A DNA stretch of 64,000 nt from Paenibacillus sp. R14(2021) (GTDB lineage Bacteria > Bacillota > Bacilli > Paenibacillales > Paenibacillaceae): positions 1,488,001 through 1,552,000 of the forward strand of contig NZ_CP080269.1 in NCBI RefSeq assembly GCF_019431355.1. Direction: 5' to 3'. The notes beneath the pieces are model-generated. The model was not told the origin of the DNA and made no database searches. It saw only the letters and a program-made list of their open reading frames with translations. The position numbers were made by a program, and so were the translations under genes. Below, one piece after another: positions 53,755 through 62,139 of the stretch (positions are counted from its first letter, which is position 1; every line of letters begins with the position of its first letter).

Positions 53755-53821
53755 TGCCCGTTATCGCAACGACGGCAACCGATCGTTCTGAGGCCGGCTG
53801 CCGTCGTGTCATGATTGAGCT
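53755..53821. repeat. Array repeat E, interrupted on its right by an IS110-type element
   Basis: Core TGCCCGTTATCGCAACG, then the stem ACGACGGCAACCG/CGGCTGCCGTCGT with one mismatch, then ATTGAGCT. There the IS begins. The matching right part is at 55592. Confidence 0.85.
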
Positions 53822-54205
53822 CCCTCAGTACGATTCATTTTTCTCACGAATACTCGCTTATTCGCAGGATTTCACCCTTGCTAGATTTGCGGAAAGACTG
53901 TTTGGGCAACCCTGTTGAAGACCAGGACAACATGAAGGCGTGAGGAAATAGAGGGGGAGATTAAAACCCCATATCCTTCCATATGCTGCATGCATTCTCC
54001 ACGCCGCCCCTGGAGGTTTTCACTCCCATGTCGGGGCGGGTCGATGCCCTCTCATTCCTTCGTTACGCCTGTCCAGGGGGTGGAGGCCGGTCTTGCTATC
54101 GTTACGGGTCGGTGCCCTTTGATTCAATCACATCCGGTACCCCGTGCTTTCTTTGAAATCCCGCGAATAAGCCAAAATTCGTACGACAAACGGTAAGTTA
54201 TCGAC
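53822..54205. ncRNA. Candidate bridge-RNA region of the IS110-type element
   Basis: This is non-coding and more GC-rich than its surroundings. CGGGTCGATGCCCT (54037-54050) and CGGGTCGGTGCCCT (54105-54118) differ at one position and are 68 bases apart. IS110-family elements encode a structured bridge RNA with two related loops in a non-coding end, and this segment is the only candidate here. Transcription is unproven. Confidence 0.3.
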
Positions 54206-55476
54206 TTAAGCTGCTAGCCGAAACGGCATCGTTTTGTGGGGATTGTAGGCTTCACTACTACGAGCCATCGCTACAAGAATGCGAGCCAGTTTACCACAGA
54301 GCTTCATCAGAGACCTCATTTTCTTCATCTTCTTCACCTGAACATTGTATGCATGCATCGCCTTGAACTCCGGATTATTCGCGGTCAAGCTCAATGTCAT
54401 CATGAAAATGAAACGTCGAAGGCGAGATCGTCCGCGTTTACTAATCTTCATCTGTCCAGTCCATTTGCCCGAGCTTGCCTCTGCGAGGTTAAGACCAGCA
54501 TGACGCAACAAAGCATTGCCATGAACAAAGCCGCTTAAATCCCCAGCTTCGCCCAGAATACCAGCCAATGAAATGGCACTAATCCCTTTGACAGCAAGCA
54601 TGGATCTAGCAAAAGGGATGCGGTCCAAAACTGCAATAATCTCTGTCTCCACATCTTGCAGCTGCTCACACGCTAAGTCATATTCAGCGAGAAGTTGCTT
54701 TAAGTGAAGCTTGTACGCATGCGTTGCTTGAGTAGAGCCAACAGAATGTCTAGCAAGAGCAATTAGGGCCTGAGCCTTCTTGTTTCCAGACTGACGTTGC
54801 ATAATGGATTTCCACCCTCTCACCACGTCCTGAGGCGTTAAATTTCTCAGTTCTTCTGGTGTCGGGAACAGACGTAGTGTCGCCAATGAACCTCTGCACA
54901 TCAGCTTCTTAAAAACTTGACGTAGCTCAGGGAACACGACGTCAACCCAACGATGAATTTGGTTCTTTGCACTAACGAGTCTTGTAACGACGGAGTCCCG
55001 GTTTGAGAGAAAGACCCGAAGCTCTTCAAAAGCTTCAGACGTTTTGCGAATGAACGAATAGTAGCCGTTTTTAACCATGTCTGCGATGACAAGAGCATCT
55101 TTTTTATCGCTCTTAGATGGCGTATTGTCTCGGTTTTCCTTATTCTTTTTCACGAGATGAGGATTAACAAGAACAACTTCAAATTGCTTCTCAGATAGCC
55201 ATCTGGAGACGCTTAGTCAGTAATGCCCCGTTGGTTCCATACCTATGATAGCGGAATTAAAGTTATGGGCTGCCTGCAACGACTGGATCCAGCGATGAAG
55301 AATCTGAAAACCTTCTTCGTCATTTGAGAAAGATAGGGGATTGCCGATTACGATCCCGCGAAGTTTACTGCACGTGCAACGTGCGTTAGTTGTGCGATGT
55401 CGATCCCGACGACGAGATGCTGAGCGGTAATTTTTTCAATGAGTTGATTTTGTTTGTCCTGCGATTTAAACTTCAT
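54206..55476 (-). pseudogene. IS110-family transposase, disrupted
   Basis: Reassembled, the protein begins at ATG 55476 (HLVVGIDIAQLTHVARAV). It has GMEPTGHY and SKSDKKDALVIADMVKNGYYS of the DEDD RuvC-like domain, and the C-terminal Transposase_20 domain MLAVKGISAISLAGILGEAGDL with the Ser-bearing ASSGKWTGQ. A one-base frameshift lies at about 55358-55362. A TGA replaces an expected Trp codon at 55218-55220. About 422 codons originally; the intact part from 55153 keeps 315. Confidence 0.88.
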
Positions 55477-55591
55477 AGTAGAGCGTCCTCCTGGATGATG
55501 GGATTTTAAGGGCTATGACCCGTTGCGTACTCCCATCGTACCGAGGCGCTTTTCTTTTTGCAAAGCTCTTAATTAACGCTCTACAGGAATG

Positions 55592-55614
55592 CTATCGTTC
55601 TCCGTTAGTTTAAT
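55592..55614. repeat. Right half of array repeat E (core F)
   Basis: CTATCGTTCTCCGTTAGTTTAAT directly right of the IS. It continues the palindrome begun at 53814. Confidence 0.75.
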
Positions 55615-55650
55615 CATAAATAGGCTCAATAAAAAACGTAACGAAATGCA

Positions 55651-55947
55651 TTAAAGGATTTTGACTGTCGCAATCTCTTTCCCAGCCCAAAGTCTAAAGG
55701 TATATCCACTTACAAGGAGATGCCAAGGGGCTTCATCAACAAGAAAACCTACGTCTGCAAATGTATCCCAGGTACCTTCAACAAAGCTTGTAATTCTCAC
55801 AGGCACCGTCCAAGAATCCCCAATAAAATGTTTTCCCTTCAGCTCTCCATAGTTCACAATAATGTCCGTTATCCACGTATTTAATAGAAATCGTGCAGGG
55901 TCTTTTTCCCATGTAATAGTGGCTTTTACCGATCGGCTGGACTCCAT
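55651..55947 (-). CDS. Hypothetical protein in an array unit
   Basis: 98 residues beginning MESSRSVKATITWEKDPARF, apparently beta-rich (GDSWTVPVRITSFVEGTWDTF, LLVSGYTFRLWAGKEIATVKI). No family is recognised. The start ATG 55947 is preceded by GGGAGG at 11 bases; the frame is open further but without another site. The stop lies 43 bases from the core at 55604. Confidence 0.6.
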   Translation of the reverse strand: MESSRSVKATITWEKDPARFLLNTWITDIIVNYGELKGKHFIGDSWTVPVRITSFVEGTWDTFADVGFLVDEAPWHLLVSGYTFRLWAGKEIATVKIL

Positions 55948-55971
55948 ATCTGTTTCGCCCTCCCTGCCTTT

Positions 55972-55996
55972 GGAGCTAACGTTCTCCGTTAGTTCC
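55972..55996. repeat. Array core G (palindrome only)
   Basis: GGAGCTAACG-TTCTC-CGTTAGTTCC, arms complementary except one position. No hairpin module beside it. Confidence 0.75.
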
Positions 55997-56054
55997 GGAA
56001 TGAGACACCGCTCCGACCACGTCCACAAGCACAGGCTGCGATCCGCTCAAGCCC

Positions 56055-56597
56055 TTAACCAGTACGGTTCATCCACGTACGGAACAAGATTTCCAACTCG
56101 TCGCTTTGAAACAGGTACGCCTTGTCACCCGACCTCGGGAGCAACTCGATGCCGCCCGAAGTACCGATGAGCAGGTCGTCCGTCGTCCCGTCTTTGTAGA
56201 CGATCGTCGCCTCGCCCGCACCGCTATAACTCATACCTAGCGTGAAGCCATCCATCGGCGCATGCGCCATCAGGTCGACGGCCTGGGCACGCTCTTCCTC
56301 GGATAAGGAGGGCGTATTGGCCGGGATGTCGATTTTGATCTCCTGCACCTCGCCGGCGAGCAGCCGCTTCTGAAACGCAGACGCGTAGCCGGAGCCCCCA
56401 CCGCCTCCGATTGAACAGCTCGAAATCATAATGACGAGACCAACAATGGCTGCGATCACACCGACCGCACGGTTCGTGAAGAGCGCCGCTTCCGTCGGTT
56501 CGGCATCCTTTATGCGCCAGCCGACCGAAAGGTACCATGCCGGATACGGAAACAACGCATTGAAAAGCCCAAGTAGCATGAGTAGAAAACCGCCCAA
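56055..56597 (-). CDS. DUF6199-like membrane protein
   Basis: About 180 residues. A first span (FLLMLLGLFNALFPYPAWYLS) leads into VGWRIKDAEPTEAALFTNRAVG, the DUF6199 signature, and a second span (VIAAIVGLVIMISSC). After a Gly-rich linker an extracellular or cytosolic domain follows (EVQEIKIDIPANTPSLSEEE, ATIVYKDGTTDDLLIGT). The start TTG 56597 has AAAGGAGG 8 bases upstream. It is one array unit, GC-richer than its neighbours. Confidence 0.7.
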   Translation of the reverse strand: MGGFLLMLLGLFNALFPYPAWYLSVGWRIKDAEPTEAALFTNRAVGVIAAIVGLVIMISSCSIGGGGGSGYASAFQKRLLAGEVQEIKIDIPANTPSLSEEERAQAVDLMAHAPMDGFTLGMSYSGAGEATIVYKDGTTDDLLIGTSGGIELLPRSGDKAYLFQSDELEILFRTWMNRTG

Positions 56598-56698
56598 CGC
56601 GAACGCCTCCTTTCCATTCTGCAAGGTTATACGCGGCTATTTGAGATTTCGTTGCGAAGCTGAAAAGGATCCGCCGAAGCTGTAGGAGATCCTCTTAA

Positions 56699-56725
56699 TT
56701 CAACTATCGTTTCCCGATAGTTGAA
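56699..56725. repeat. Array core I (perfect palindrome)
   Basis: TTCAACTATCG-TTTCC-CGATAGTTGAA, 11-bp perfect arms. This is the cleanest copy of the core palindrome in the window. Confidence 0.9.
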
Positions 56726-56748
56726 TAGACTAAATGATGGCTCCCAGA

Positions 56749-57180
56749 CTATTCAAACCACTGTCTTGGTCCGATGATGTGGAATAATTGATTACTGTCA
56801 GTATTCAAAGCTTCCTGAATACGTGCAATAGTGAAGTCACTAATCGGTCTAGGCAAATCATCTATGTTGTAATATTTACATTCTGTTACCTCCGCAGCAT
56901 CAGGCTGTGGTTGTTGATTATCGACAACCTTACATATGAATGCAAAATGATGCATATCGTGAGTGGGTTCATAATACACGCCAGTTAAGCGACCGACGGT
57001 AACTTCAAGACCAGTTTCTTCAAACACTTCTCGCTTTGCAGTGTCCTCTGCGGACTCGTTAAGTTCTGATAACCCCCCTGGTAGTTCCCAATTGTATTTT
57101 CCGTAGTTATGTTTTACTAGAAGAATTCGCCCTTCTGAATCCATAATCACAGCAGCTGCTCCGACTGGTTTTTTTGACAT
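56749..57180 (-). CDS. Nudix hydrolase
   Basis: 143 residues. A complete Nudix box runs from GGLSELNESAED to REVFEETGLEV, with all catalytic Glu residues in REVFEE. The family cleaves nucleoside diphosphate derivatives with Mg. The substrate cannot be told. The stop lies 24 bases from core I and the ATG is preceded by AAAGGGGA. It is one array unit. Confidence 0.9.
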   Translation of the reverse strand: MSKKPVGAAAVIMDSEGRILLVKHNYGKYNWELPGGLSELNESAEDTAKREVFEETGLEVTVGRLTGVYYEPTHDMHHFAFICKVVDNQQPQPDAAEVTECKYYNIDDLPRPISDFTIARIQEALNTDSNQLFHIIGPRQWFE

Positions 57181-57265
57181 TTTCGTATCCCCTTTGAGTT
57201 TTAGAAATAAGTTCCATATTTTAGACGATGATTACCTATTTTTGTTGCGGCCTATTAAACTAATC

Positions 57266-57335
57266 TGCCCGTTAGCGCAACGACGGCAGCCGATCGTTAT
57301 AAGGCCGGCTGCCGTTGTGCCATGATTGAGCTATC
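57266..57335. repeat. Array repeat J
   Basis: Core TGCCCGTTAGCGCAACG, stem ACGGCAGCCG/CGGCTGCCGT with extended flanks, then CATGATTGAGCTATC. The outer arms GTTAGCGCAA and TTGAGCTATC are also complementary at 8 of 10 positions. Confidence 0.9.
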
Positions 57336-57362
57336 TTAGCTGAGTTATAACGTGACCTCTAA

Positions 57363-57875
57363 TTAAATGTCCCGAATTTCTCGTTTATAAATAAATTCAT
57401 TAATCTCTATCGCTTGCACACAACCCATTTTGCGATAAAAATTTTGAGTTTCCACTGATGGGTGCGCCCCTATATACAGTTTTTCTGCACCTAATAATTT
57501 TGCAATTTCTTTTGCCTTTAGAAAAAGATACTCACCTGCCTTTCGTCCTCGGACGGAACGGGTTACGTGAAGAAAAGATAACTCCCGATAAATAGACTCA
57601 CTTCCAAATGGCACAGCTTCAATAACAGCGAAACCAACCAAATGTGCCCCTTGTTTAGCAATTACAACAGCACCGCCATGCTTAATCGTATCTATAAAAT
57701 GCTCGACAATCTGCCGTTTCTTTTGTAAGGTCCAATTATCTTCAAATGAATCCTCGGTCTCAATCCATGTACCCCTATCATTGAAAATCACCTTTGTTGT
57801 GATTTGAAAACGTTCAAATGAATCAAGCATCTCAGTGAATACATCTTCCATTTGCAAAATTTCCATTGTAAACAC
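57363..57875 (-). CDS. GNAT-family N-acetyltransferase
   Basis: 170 residues. The acetyl-CoA site is in LHVTRSVRGRKAGEYLFLKAKEIA (Arg-x-x-Gly type) and the C-terminal LYIGAHPSVETQNFYRKMGC is standard for GNAT enzymes. The substrate is unknown. GTG 57875 is preceded by AGGAG at 9 bases; ATG 57866 is an alternative. It is one array unit between repeats J and K, AT-rich. Confidence 0.88.
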   Translation of the reverse strand: MFTMEILQMEDVFTEMLDSFERFQITTKVIFNDRGTWIETEDSFEDNWTLQKKRQIVEHFIDTIKHGGAVVIAKQGAHLVGFAVIEAVPFGSESIYRELSFLHVTRSVRGRKAGEYLFLKAKEIAKLLGAEKLYIGAHPSVETQNFYRKMGCVQAIEINEFIYKREIRDI

Positions 57876-57949
57876 GGATCCACACTCCTATTATGCAAGT
57901 TGTAAAAGTGCCTACGCCTATTTTAATATTATTTATTTCCTATTTTAAC

Positions 57950-58038
57950 TTCCCGTTAGCGCAATGACGGCAGCCGATCGATCTGAAGCCGGCTGCCGTC
58001 GTGTTATTATTGAGCTATCGTTCTCCGATAGCTTAATG
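57950..58038. repeat. Array repeat K
   Basis: Core TTCCCGTTAGCGCAATGACG, stem GACGGCAGCCG/CGGCTGCCGTC-like, then TTGAGCTATCG-TTCT-CCGATAGCTTAATG, whose AGCTATCG/CGATAGCT arms are perfect. The next 100 bases (58039-58133) hold no recognisable gene. Confidence 0.9.
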
Positions 58039-58127
58039 ATATTAGCCTCAATTATTCTTGTCTTAGCGTGACGGACTATTTTGCTTTCTCGGATAATTAT
58101 TCCCTTTGACAATTCCCAATCGGACAT

Positions 58128-58142
58128 CGCCAGTTAGATGTA
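58128..58142. repeat. Array core L
   Basis: CGCCAGTTAGATGTA. The APH gene stop codon (58134-58136) lies inside the GTTAG of this short core copy. Confidence 0.5.
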
Positions 58143-59045
58143 AGTCAATAATTGATCGGCATTTCGTCTCATATCTTCTGTGCGTTCCCTAAAAGCACTG
58201 TAAGCGATATGGTCAAGCCCTATGTGAATGAGATAACACAGTAGGCGTTCCTTCATCTGTGCGGGCGGTCCCCCGCGCTTTTCCCAGTGGTGGTCAAGTA
58301 TTTCCTGCAAGTCAATCCCCTGCCATTGAGGAAACCAAGGCCACCAATAAAGAAACCAAGCATGGTCGTAGAGAGGGTCACCATAGAACGCATTTCCCCA
58401 ATCGAACACCCCGGTTAGTTTCCCATTATCCACCAACACGTTTCGGTTCAAGAGATCGTTATGAACGATACCCCGGCACTCCGGAAGCTGCGGTGCGAGT
58501 TTACCAAGCTTTACTACACCGGCATCGAAGATACTTGCCTCCCGTGGCGAAGTCTTTAACCGTTCGCGCCAACCAGCAAGCCTATCTCTGGGCTCAGCCA
58601 CCAATAATAGCTCTGCTCCCCAGCTCGGACCTGTTCCTTCCGGACGCCAAAGTCCAACTTCCTGTGTGTTAGTGAGATCTAGCTTTTGAAGCTCGTAGAG
58701 CGCATCAAACAATTGTGGAAGGACAATCCGCAGTTCCGATTCGTCCAGCTCATCGAGATGCTTTTCTCCCTGAACTCGTTCAGAGACGGCGAAGAATCCG
58801 TTCTCCGTCTCACCAACCTCTATAACCTTTGGAATCGGCATCGTGGCCATGGAATACGCCCCCATTACACGATCCTTTTCGAAATCATTCAGATATGCAC
58901 CGAAACGAATAACCATTTCACACCCATCGAGCATGAAGGAATAGGCTCTCGACCAATCACCAGATGCTAAGGGCGCAAGATTTTGAGCACGGCCACCGAA
59001 GTGATCCTTCACAAAACGGTTTGCTGTTTGCTTGAAATCTTCCAT
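58134..59045 (-). CDS. APH-type phosphotransferase, hygromycin-kinase-like
   Basis: 303 residues. It has nucleotide-loop residues in LASGDWSRAYSFMLDG, catalytic loop GIVHNDLLNRNVLVDNG and metal Asp in GVFDWGNAFYGDPLYDHAWF. The HNDLLNRN/FDWGN form is that of hygromycin B kinase-like proteins. The substrate is not known. ATG 59045 is chosen for AAGGAGG 7 bases upstream. The TAA stop is part of an array core. Confidence 0.88.
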   Translation of the reverse strand: MEDFKQTANRFVKDHFGGRAQNLAPLASGDWSRAYSFMLDGCEMVIRFGAYLNDFEKDRVMGAYSMATMPIPKVIEVGETENGFFAVSERVQGEKHLDELDESELRIVLPQLFDALYELQKLDLTNTQEVGLWRPEGTGPSWGAELLLVAEPRDRLAGWRERLKTSPREASIFDAGVVKLGKLAPQLPECRGIVHNDLLNRNVLVDNGKLTGVFDWGNAFYGDPLYDHAWFLYWWPWFPQWQGIDLQEILDHHWEKRGGPPAQMKERLLCYLIHIGLDHIAYSAFRERTEDMRRNADQLLTYI

Positions 59046-59127
59046 AGTGATTCCTCCTTGTATGGATTTATACACTTTTCAATAAATTTAACTTTTAACG
59101 GAAAGTGTCGAGGTTAATTTGCTTATC

Positions 59128-59153
59128 TACCCTTAATTGAGAAAAGGCAACCG
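59128..59153. repeat. Array repeat M (degenerate)
   Basis: TACCCTTAATTGAGAAAAGGCAACC parallels TGCCCGTTAGTTGAGAAAACGGCAGCC of repeat A. The stop of the P-loop gene lies in it; the second hairpin arm is lost. Confidence 0.5.
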
Positions 59154-59939
59154 GTTCATTGCGCATACCATTTTACAAAAGACATCTTCCCAGTCCAGAT
59201 GTGCATTTTCAATCGCATGGGTTGGGAAAGGAAGCGAATCAAGCAACCTTAACTCGATCCGTTTACGGTTTTCCATAAACTTAATATTATGTTCCGTTGC
59301 GAAGTTTGGTTTAGAACGGATGGATGAAATCCAAACCTGCTGCTCCCGTACACTAGGTTGGGTTAAATAAATCAAGACGGGATTCATAGCGGAAATTTGC
59401 TTAGCGATTTCATCAATATGGTGCTCAATTTGGCTATCAGAAGCTTCATAGTGCCCTAACAAATCATGAATTTGATGTTGAAAAAACACAGCTTCAAGTA
59501 CAAAAACGTTATCTGTAGTGCTGGCAAGTTCAGCAAAACGAGCCCAATGCCTCTGAATCAAATATGTAAACTCCGACAGCGTGGCTCTGGGTGAATCCGT
59601 CCAGCATAACTCACGGGACTTCAGCTCGGCATAGAGTGCATTCAGCTCGCTGAACTTCTTGACCCCACGATAAGGCAGTAAACAATTGCTACCATCCTTT
59701 ATAGTCCGCGAACGGATCTCGTTAGCTGTGATCGGATAGCGCTCCGAAAATTGCTTATATTCTTCTTCTCGGAAGAAAGCATGCCAGTTTAAGCTCGCTG
59801 GATGTCCTTCGGCGCCTTCATCATAAAAACAAGACGACCTGCCTTGTTGTACCTAGTACTGATGCAATCGCTCCGCTAACGTAGATTTACCCGTGCCGCA
59901 CAACCCTTCGACCAAAATCAATTTACAATCCTTCCGCAT
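59133..59939 (-). pseudogene. P-loop kinase-like protein with an amber stop
   Basis: From ATG 59939 the frame reads MRKDCKLILVEGLCGTGKST with a clear Walker A. It meets TAG at codon 29 (59853-59855) and then continues open for 239 further codons (SLNWHAFFREEEYKQF, FVLEAVFFQHQIHDLLGHYE) to the array core. The intact protein would be 268 residues, like small nucleoside/thymidylate-kinase-related proteins. One point mutation separates it from function, unless TAG is suppressed. Confidence 0.75.
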
Positions 59940-60004
59940 GCGATTTTCCCCCTAACCACCAAGTAACTTTTATATTCATATATTTGACATCAACATACGC
60001 AATC

Positions 60005-60095
60005 TGCCCGTTACTTCAATGGACAACGGCAGCCGTCGTGAGGCCGGCTGCCGTTGTGTCTCCATTCAACTATAGTCTCCCGTTAGTTCAACGAA
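60005..60095. repeat. Array repeat N
   Basis: Core TGCCCGTTACTTCAATGG, 13-bp perfect stem ACAACGGCAGCCG/CGGCTGCCGTTGT, then TTCAACTATAG-TCTCC-CGTTAGTTCAACG. Confidence 0.9.
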
Positions 60096-60147
60096 GTGCC
60101 GTCAGTTGGGTCTGTTTGCGCCTTTATTATTTAATTTCCCAGCCTAT

Positions 60148-60292
60148 TGTCGGGAATGAGATCAAGTTCTTGTCAATTTCGGTAATGGGATCAAGTTCTT
60201 GTCATTTGGTTTTGACAAGAACTTGATCCCATAAATACAAAAAGTCGCGTTTTTCGCGGCCTTTAATGAGATTATGTTCTTGTCACCTGACA
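60148..60292. mobile_element. 145-bp MITE-like element, copy 1
   Basis: It is bounded by TGTCGGG and CCTGACA. It contains four copies of a GACAAGAAC(T/A)T(G/T)AT-type motif in both orientations and a GCG-rich hairpin. It is nearly identical to copy 2 at 62140-62284 (about nine differences, same length). It runs into the 3' end of the WG-repeat gene and supplies its last codons and stop. Confidence 0.8.
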
Positions 60293-61523
60293 ATAATTCA
60301 TACCCCTGGGTCGTTTTTTTCAAAGGTGGCTTAGTGATATATCCCCAAAGCAAAGTAGACTTGTCCCTTGCTGGTTCAAGGCCGCTGTTAAACGTAGCCC
60401 CCATGGGATCCACCTTGAAGCCTGCAAACTGTAGGGGGATAACCACTCGGCCTGTTTTATCGATAAAACCGGCTAAGCCATTTTTATAAACACTGGCAAT
60501 GCCCCCAGAGAAATCGTGAACATGATCGTAAATAAATGGAACTACGATTTTGCCGGTTTTGTCGATGAACCCCATCTTCCCGTTTTTTTGAACGGCGGCG
60601 GCTAATCCCTCTTGAAAGATGGGATTCCCGTTAGTCGTTCCCATGTCATAGTTGAACTCCTCGTATTGCGGCGGAATAACCTTCTTCCCGGATTGATCGA
60701 TAAATCCCCATTTATGATTGACTCTGATCGGAGCCATTCCTTCATGAAACTCCACCATAAGATCATATTTCTCCGACAACGTGTTTAATTGCCCTGATTT
60801 ATTGTAGATCGCCCATTGCTTCGTTCCAGGGGTTCCGACGACTGCAAACCCATTATCGAAGTTCGTTACCGTATGAGACCCGAAAGCCGTGGTTTTACCT
60901 TTTGCATCGATCAGATAGTATTGTTCTTGCATGTCTTTGACTGTTGCGAATCCCTCGGTAAAATCGAACGGGGCGAATTTATATTGCAGCGGAATAACGA
61001 CTTTGCCCTTCTTATCGATATAGCCCCAACCGTATTCCCTATTCTCTGCGACGCGAGCAAGCCCTTCGATGAACGGAAATGCGACTTGATAGTGCTTGTT
61101 TGCAATCGTATTTCCTTTCTTGTCGATCAAGTTCCACCCGAGCCCGTCGTTTACCCAGGCAACGCCATTTTGGAAGTCTTGCGCATCCCGGTATTTAAAA
61201 GGAATCATCGTTTTTCCTTTCGCGTTGATGAACCCCACCAGTCCATTCCATCGCACTTCCGCTAATCCGTCATGGAATTGTCCGACTTCTTCAAACTTTG
61301 GAGAGATGACCATTTGGCCGGATGTGTCGATGTATCCCCACCTATAATCATCGTTTAAACGGACAGCGGCTAAGCCTTCGCTGAATTTTTCGGCAAACGT
61401 GTACTTCGGCGAAATTTTGTAAACCGAAGCCGAATGCGCAACTACGTTTGGAGTAATTGCCGCAAGTACCATCGTACAAACCACTAGAAATTTCACGCGA
61501 GTTACTTGATATCGTCTTTTCAA
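60162..61523 (-). CDS. Secreted WG-repeat protein with a MITE-encoded C terminus
   Basis: 453 residues. A signal peptide (residues 1-31) is followed by about nine WG/KWG-type repeats (SEGLAAVRLNDDYRWGYIDTSG, EGMAPIRVNHKWGFIDQSG and others), a beta-rich binding module of unknown ligand. From about residue 411 (SGDKNIISLKAAKN onward) the sequence is encoded by the MITE at 60148-60292. The native end is thus lost or replaced. The start is TTG 61523 with GGGAG 8 bases upstream. Confidence 0.85.
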   Translation of the reverse strand: MKRRYQVTRVKFLVVCTMVLAAITPNVVAHSASVYKISPKYTFAEKFSEGLAAVRLNDDYRWGYIDTSGQMVISPKFEEVGQFHDGLAEVRWNGLVGFINAKGKTMIPFKYRDAQDFQNGVAWVNDGLGWNLIDKKGNTIANKHYQVAFPFIEGLARVAENREYGWGYIDKKGKVVIPLQYKFAPFDFTEGFATVKDMQEQYYLIDAKGKTTAFGSHTVTNFDNGFAVVGTPGTKQWAIYNKSGQLNTLSEKYDLMVEFHEGMAPIRVNHKWGFIDQSGKKVIPPQYEEFNYDMGTTNGNPIFQEGLAAAVQKNGKMGFIDKTGKIVVPFIYDHVHDFSGGIASVYKNGLAGFIDKTGRVVIPLQFAGFKVDPMGATFNSGLEPARDKSTLLWGYITKPPLKKTTQGYELLSGDKNIISLKAAKNATFCIYGIKFLSKPNDKNLIPLPKLTRT

Positions 61524-61664
61524 ACAAAACGCTCCCTGTCTTTGGATTTTGTATCTGCGACTACATAAACCGACATTAATATGAATAATTTACCATAAAT
61601 TCTGCTCAGTTTAAGTAGAAAGGCGTAAAAAAGAGTAACGGAATTTTCAACCTCAGTTCCCCTT

Positions 61665-61712
61665 TGACGCTATAATGCAAAACAACAGCCAGTTAAAGCA
61701 CTGGCTGCTGTC
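61665..61712. repeat. Degenerate array repeat P
   Basis: ACGCTATAATGCAAAAC followed by the stem CAGCCAG/CTGGCTG, reminiscent of repeat A's hairpin. Confidence 0.45.
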
Positions 61713-61747
61713 TCGTTTGTATTGTATTTCCCATTTCAGTTCGGGGT

Positions 61748-61840
61748 TTATTGACTTTCTAGCGGGCAGTGGTACATTGCTCCAGCATCTCTCCTATAAT
61801 AATGTTCCAAAAGCTCTAACGCATTCAACAGTCCTTGCAT
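61748..61840 (-). pseudogene. Possible gene fragment, 30 codons
   Basis: MQGLLNALELLEHYYRRDAG continues to ...CPLESQ and a stop. It looks protein-like but is too short to assign, and lies between two degenerate array repeats. Probably the remains of a lost unit. Confidence 0.25.
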
Positions 61841-61881
61841 ATATCCCACGTTTGTTTACTTCGTTTGAACTCGCGAAAATG

Positions 61882-61936
61882 ATTTAACTATCCAGCCCAT
61901 ATGCGCAACGAAGGGCCACCAAATTGGCGGCCCTCA
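61882..61936. repeat. Degenerate array repeat O
   Basis: ATTTAACTATC-CAGCCCATATGCGCAACG followed by GGGCCACCAA/TTGGCGGCCC. It keeps the AACTATC and GCGCAACG edges and a hairpin, but with different arms. Confidence 0.6.
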
Positions 61937-62139
61937 TAGAGGGGTGAGTGTTCATCGTTAATTTCTGACCGGCTGCCTTTATTACACGATTCCCTGCCTC
62001 TCGTCTTTTTGTCTTTCGAAAAGGACAAGAAGTTATATCCATAAAAAAGCAAACCCGCGCATTGAGCGGGTCTTAATGGATATATGATCTTGTCCTCCGA
62101 CAAAGATTCAGCTGTTTCATTATGCGCTTCCCTGACAAT

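Larger units (their letters stand above)
53822..55591 (-). mobile_element. IS110-family insertion sequence in an array repeat
   Basis: The boundaries are inferred from the interrupted palindrome: ATTGAGCT on the left (53814-53821) and GCTATCGTTCTCCGTTAG on the right (55591-55608). A CT dinucleotide thus lies at both junctions, the usual IS110-family core. The transposase is on the minus strand and disrupted. The 384 bases left of it (53822-54205) encode nothing recognisable but hold two near-identical 14-mers, the expected place for a bridge RNA. Confidence 0.65.

Noticed and set aside
57945-58127. Minus-strand frame of 60 codons over repeat K
   Set aside because: Most of it is translated repeat sequence; no ribosome binding site and no family.
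51576-59045. Calling the two APH-type proteins antibiotic resistance genes
   Set aside because: The kinase motifs are present but this fold also serves choline, homoserine and other substrates; sequence alone does not show resistance.
50698-60095. The regularly recurring repeats as a CRISPR array
   Set aside because: Spacing is irregular (about 70 to over 1000 bases), the spacers are whole genes, and no cas gene is present.
50698-60095. The hairpin repeats as plain rho-independent terminators
   Set aside because: Arms are conserved in sequence between units, the T runs are missing, and a second conserved palindrome and core always follow.
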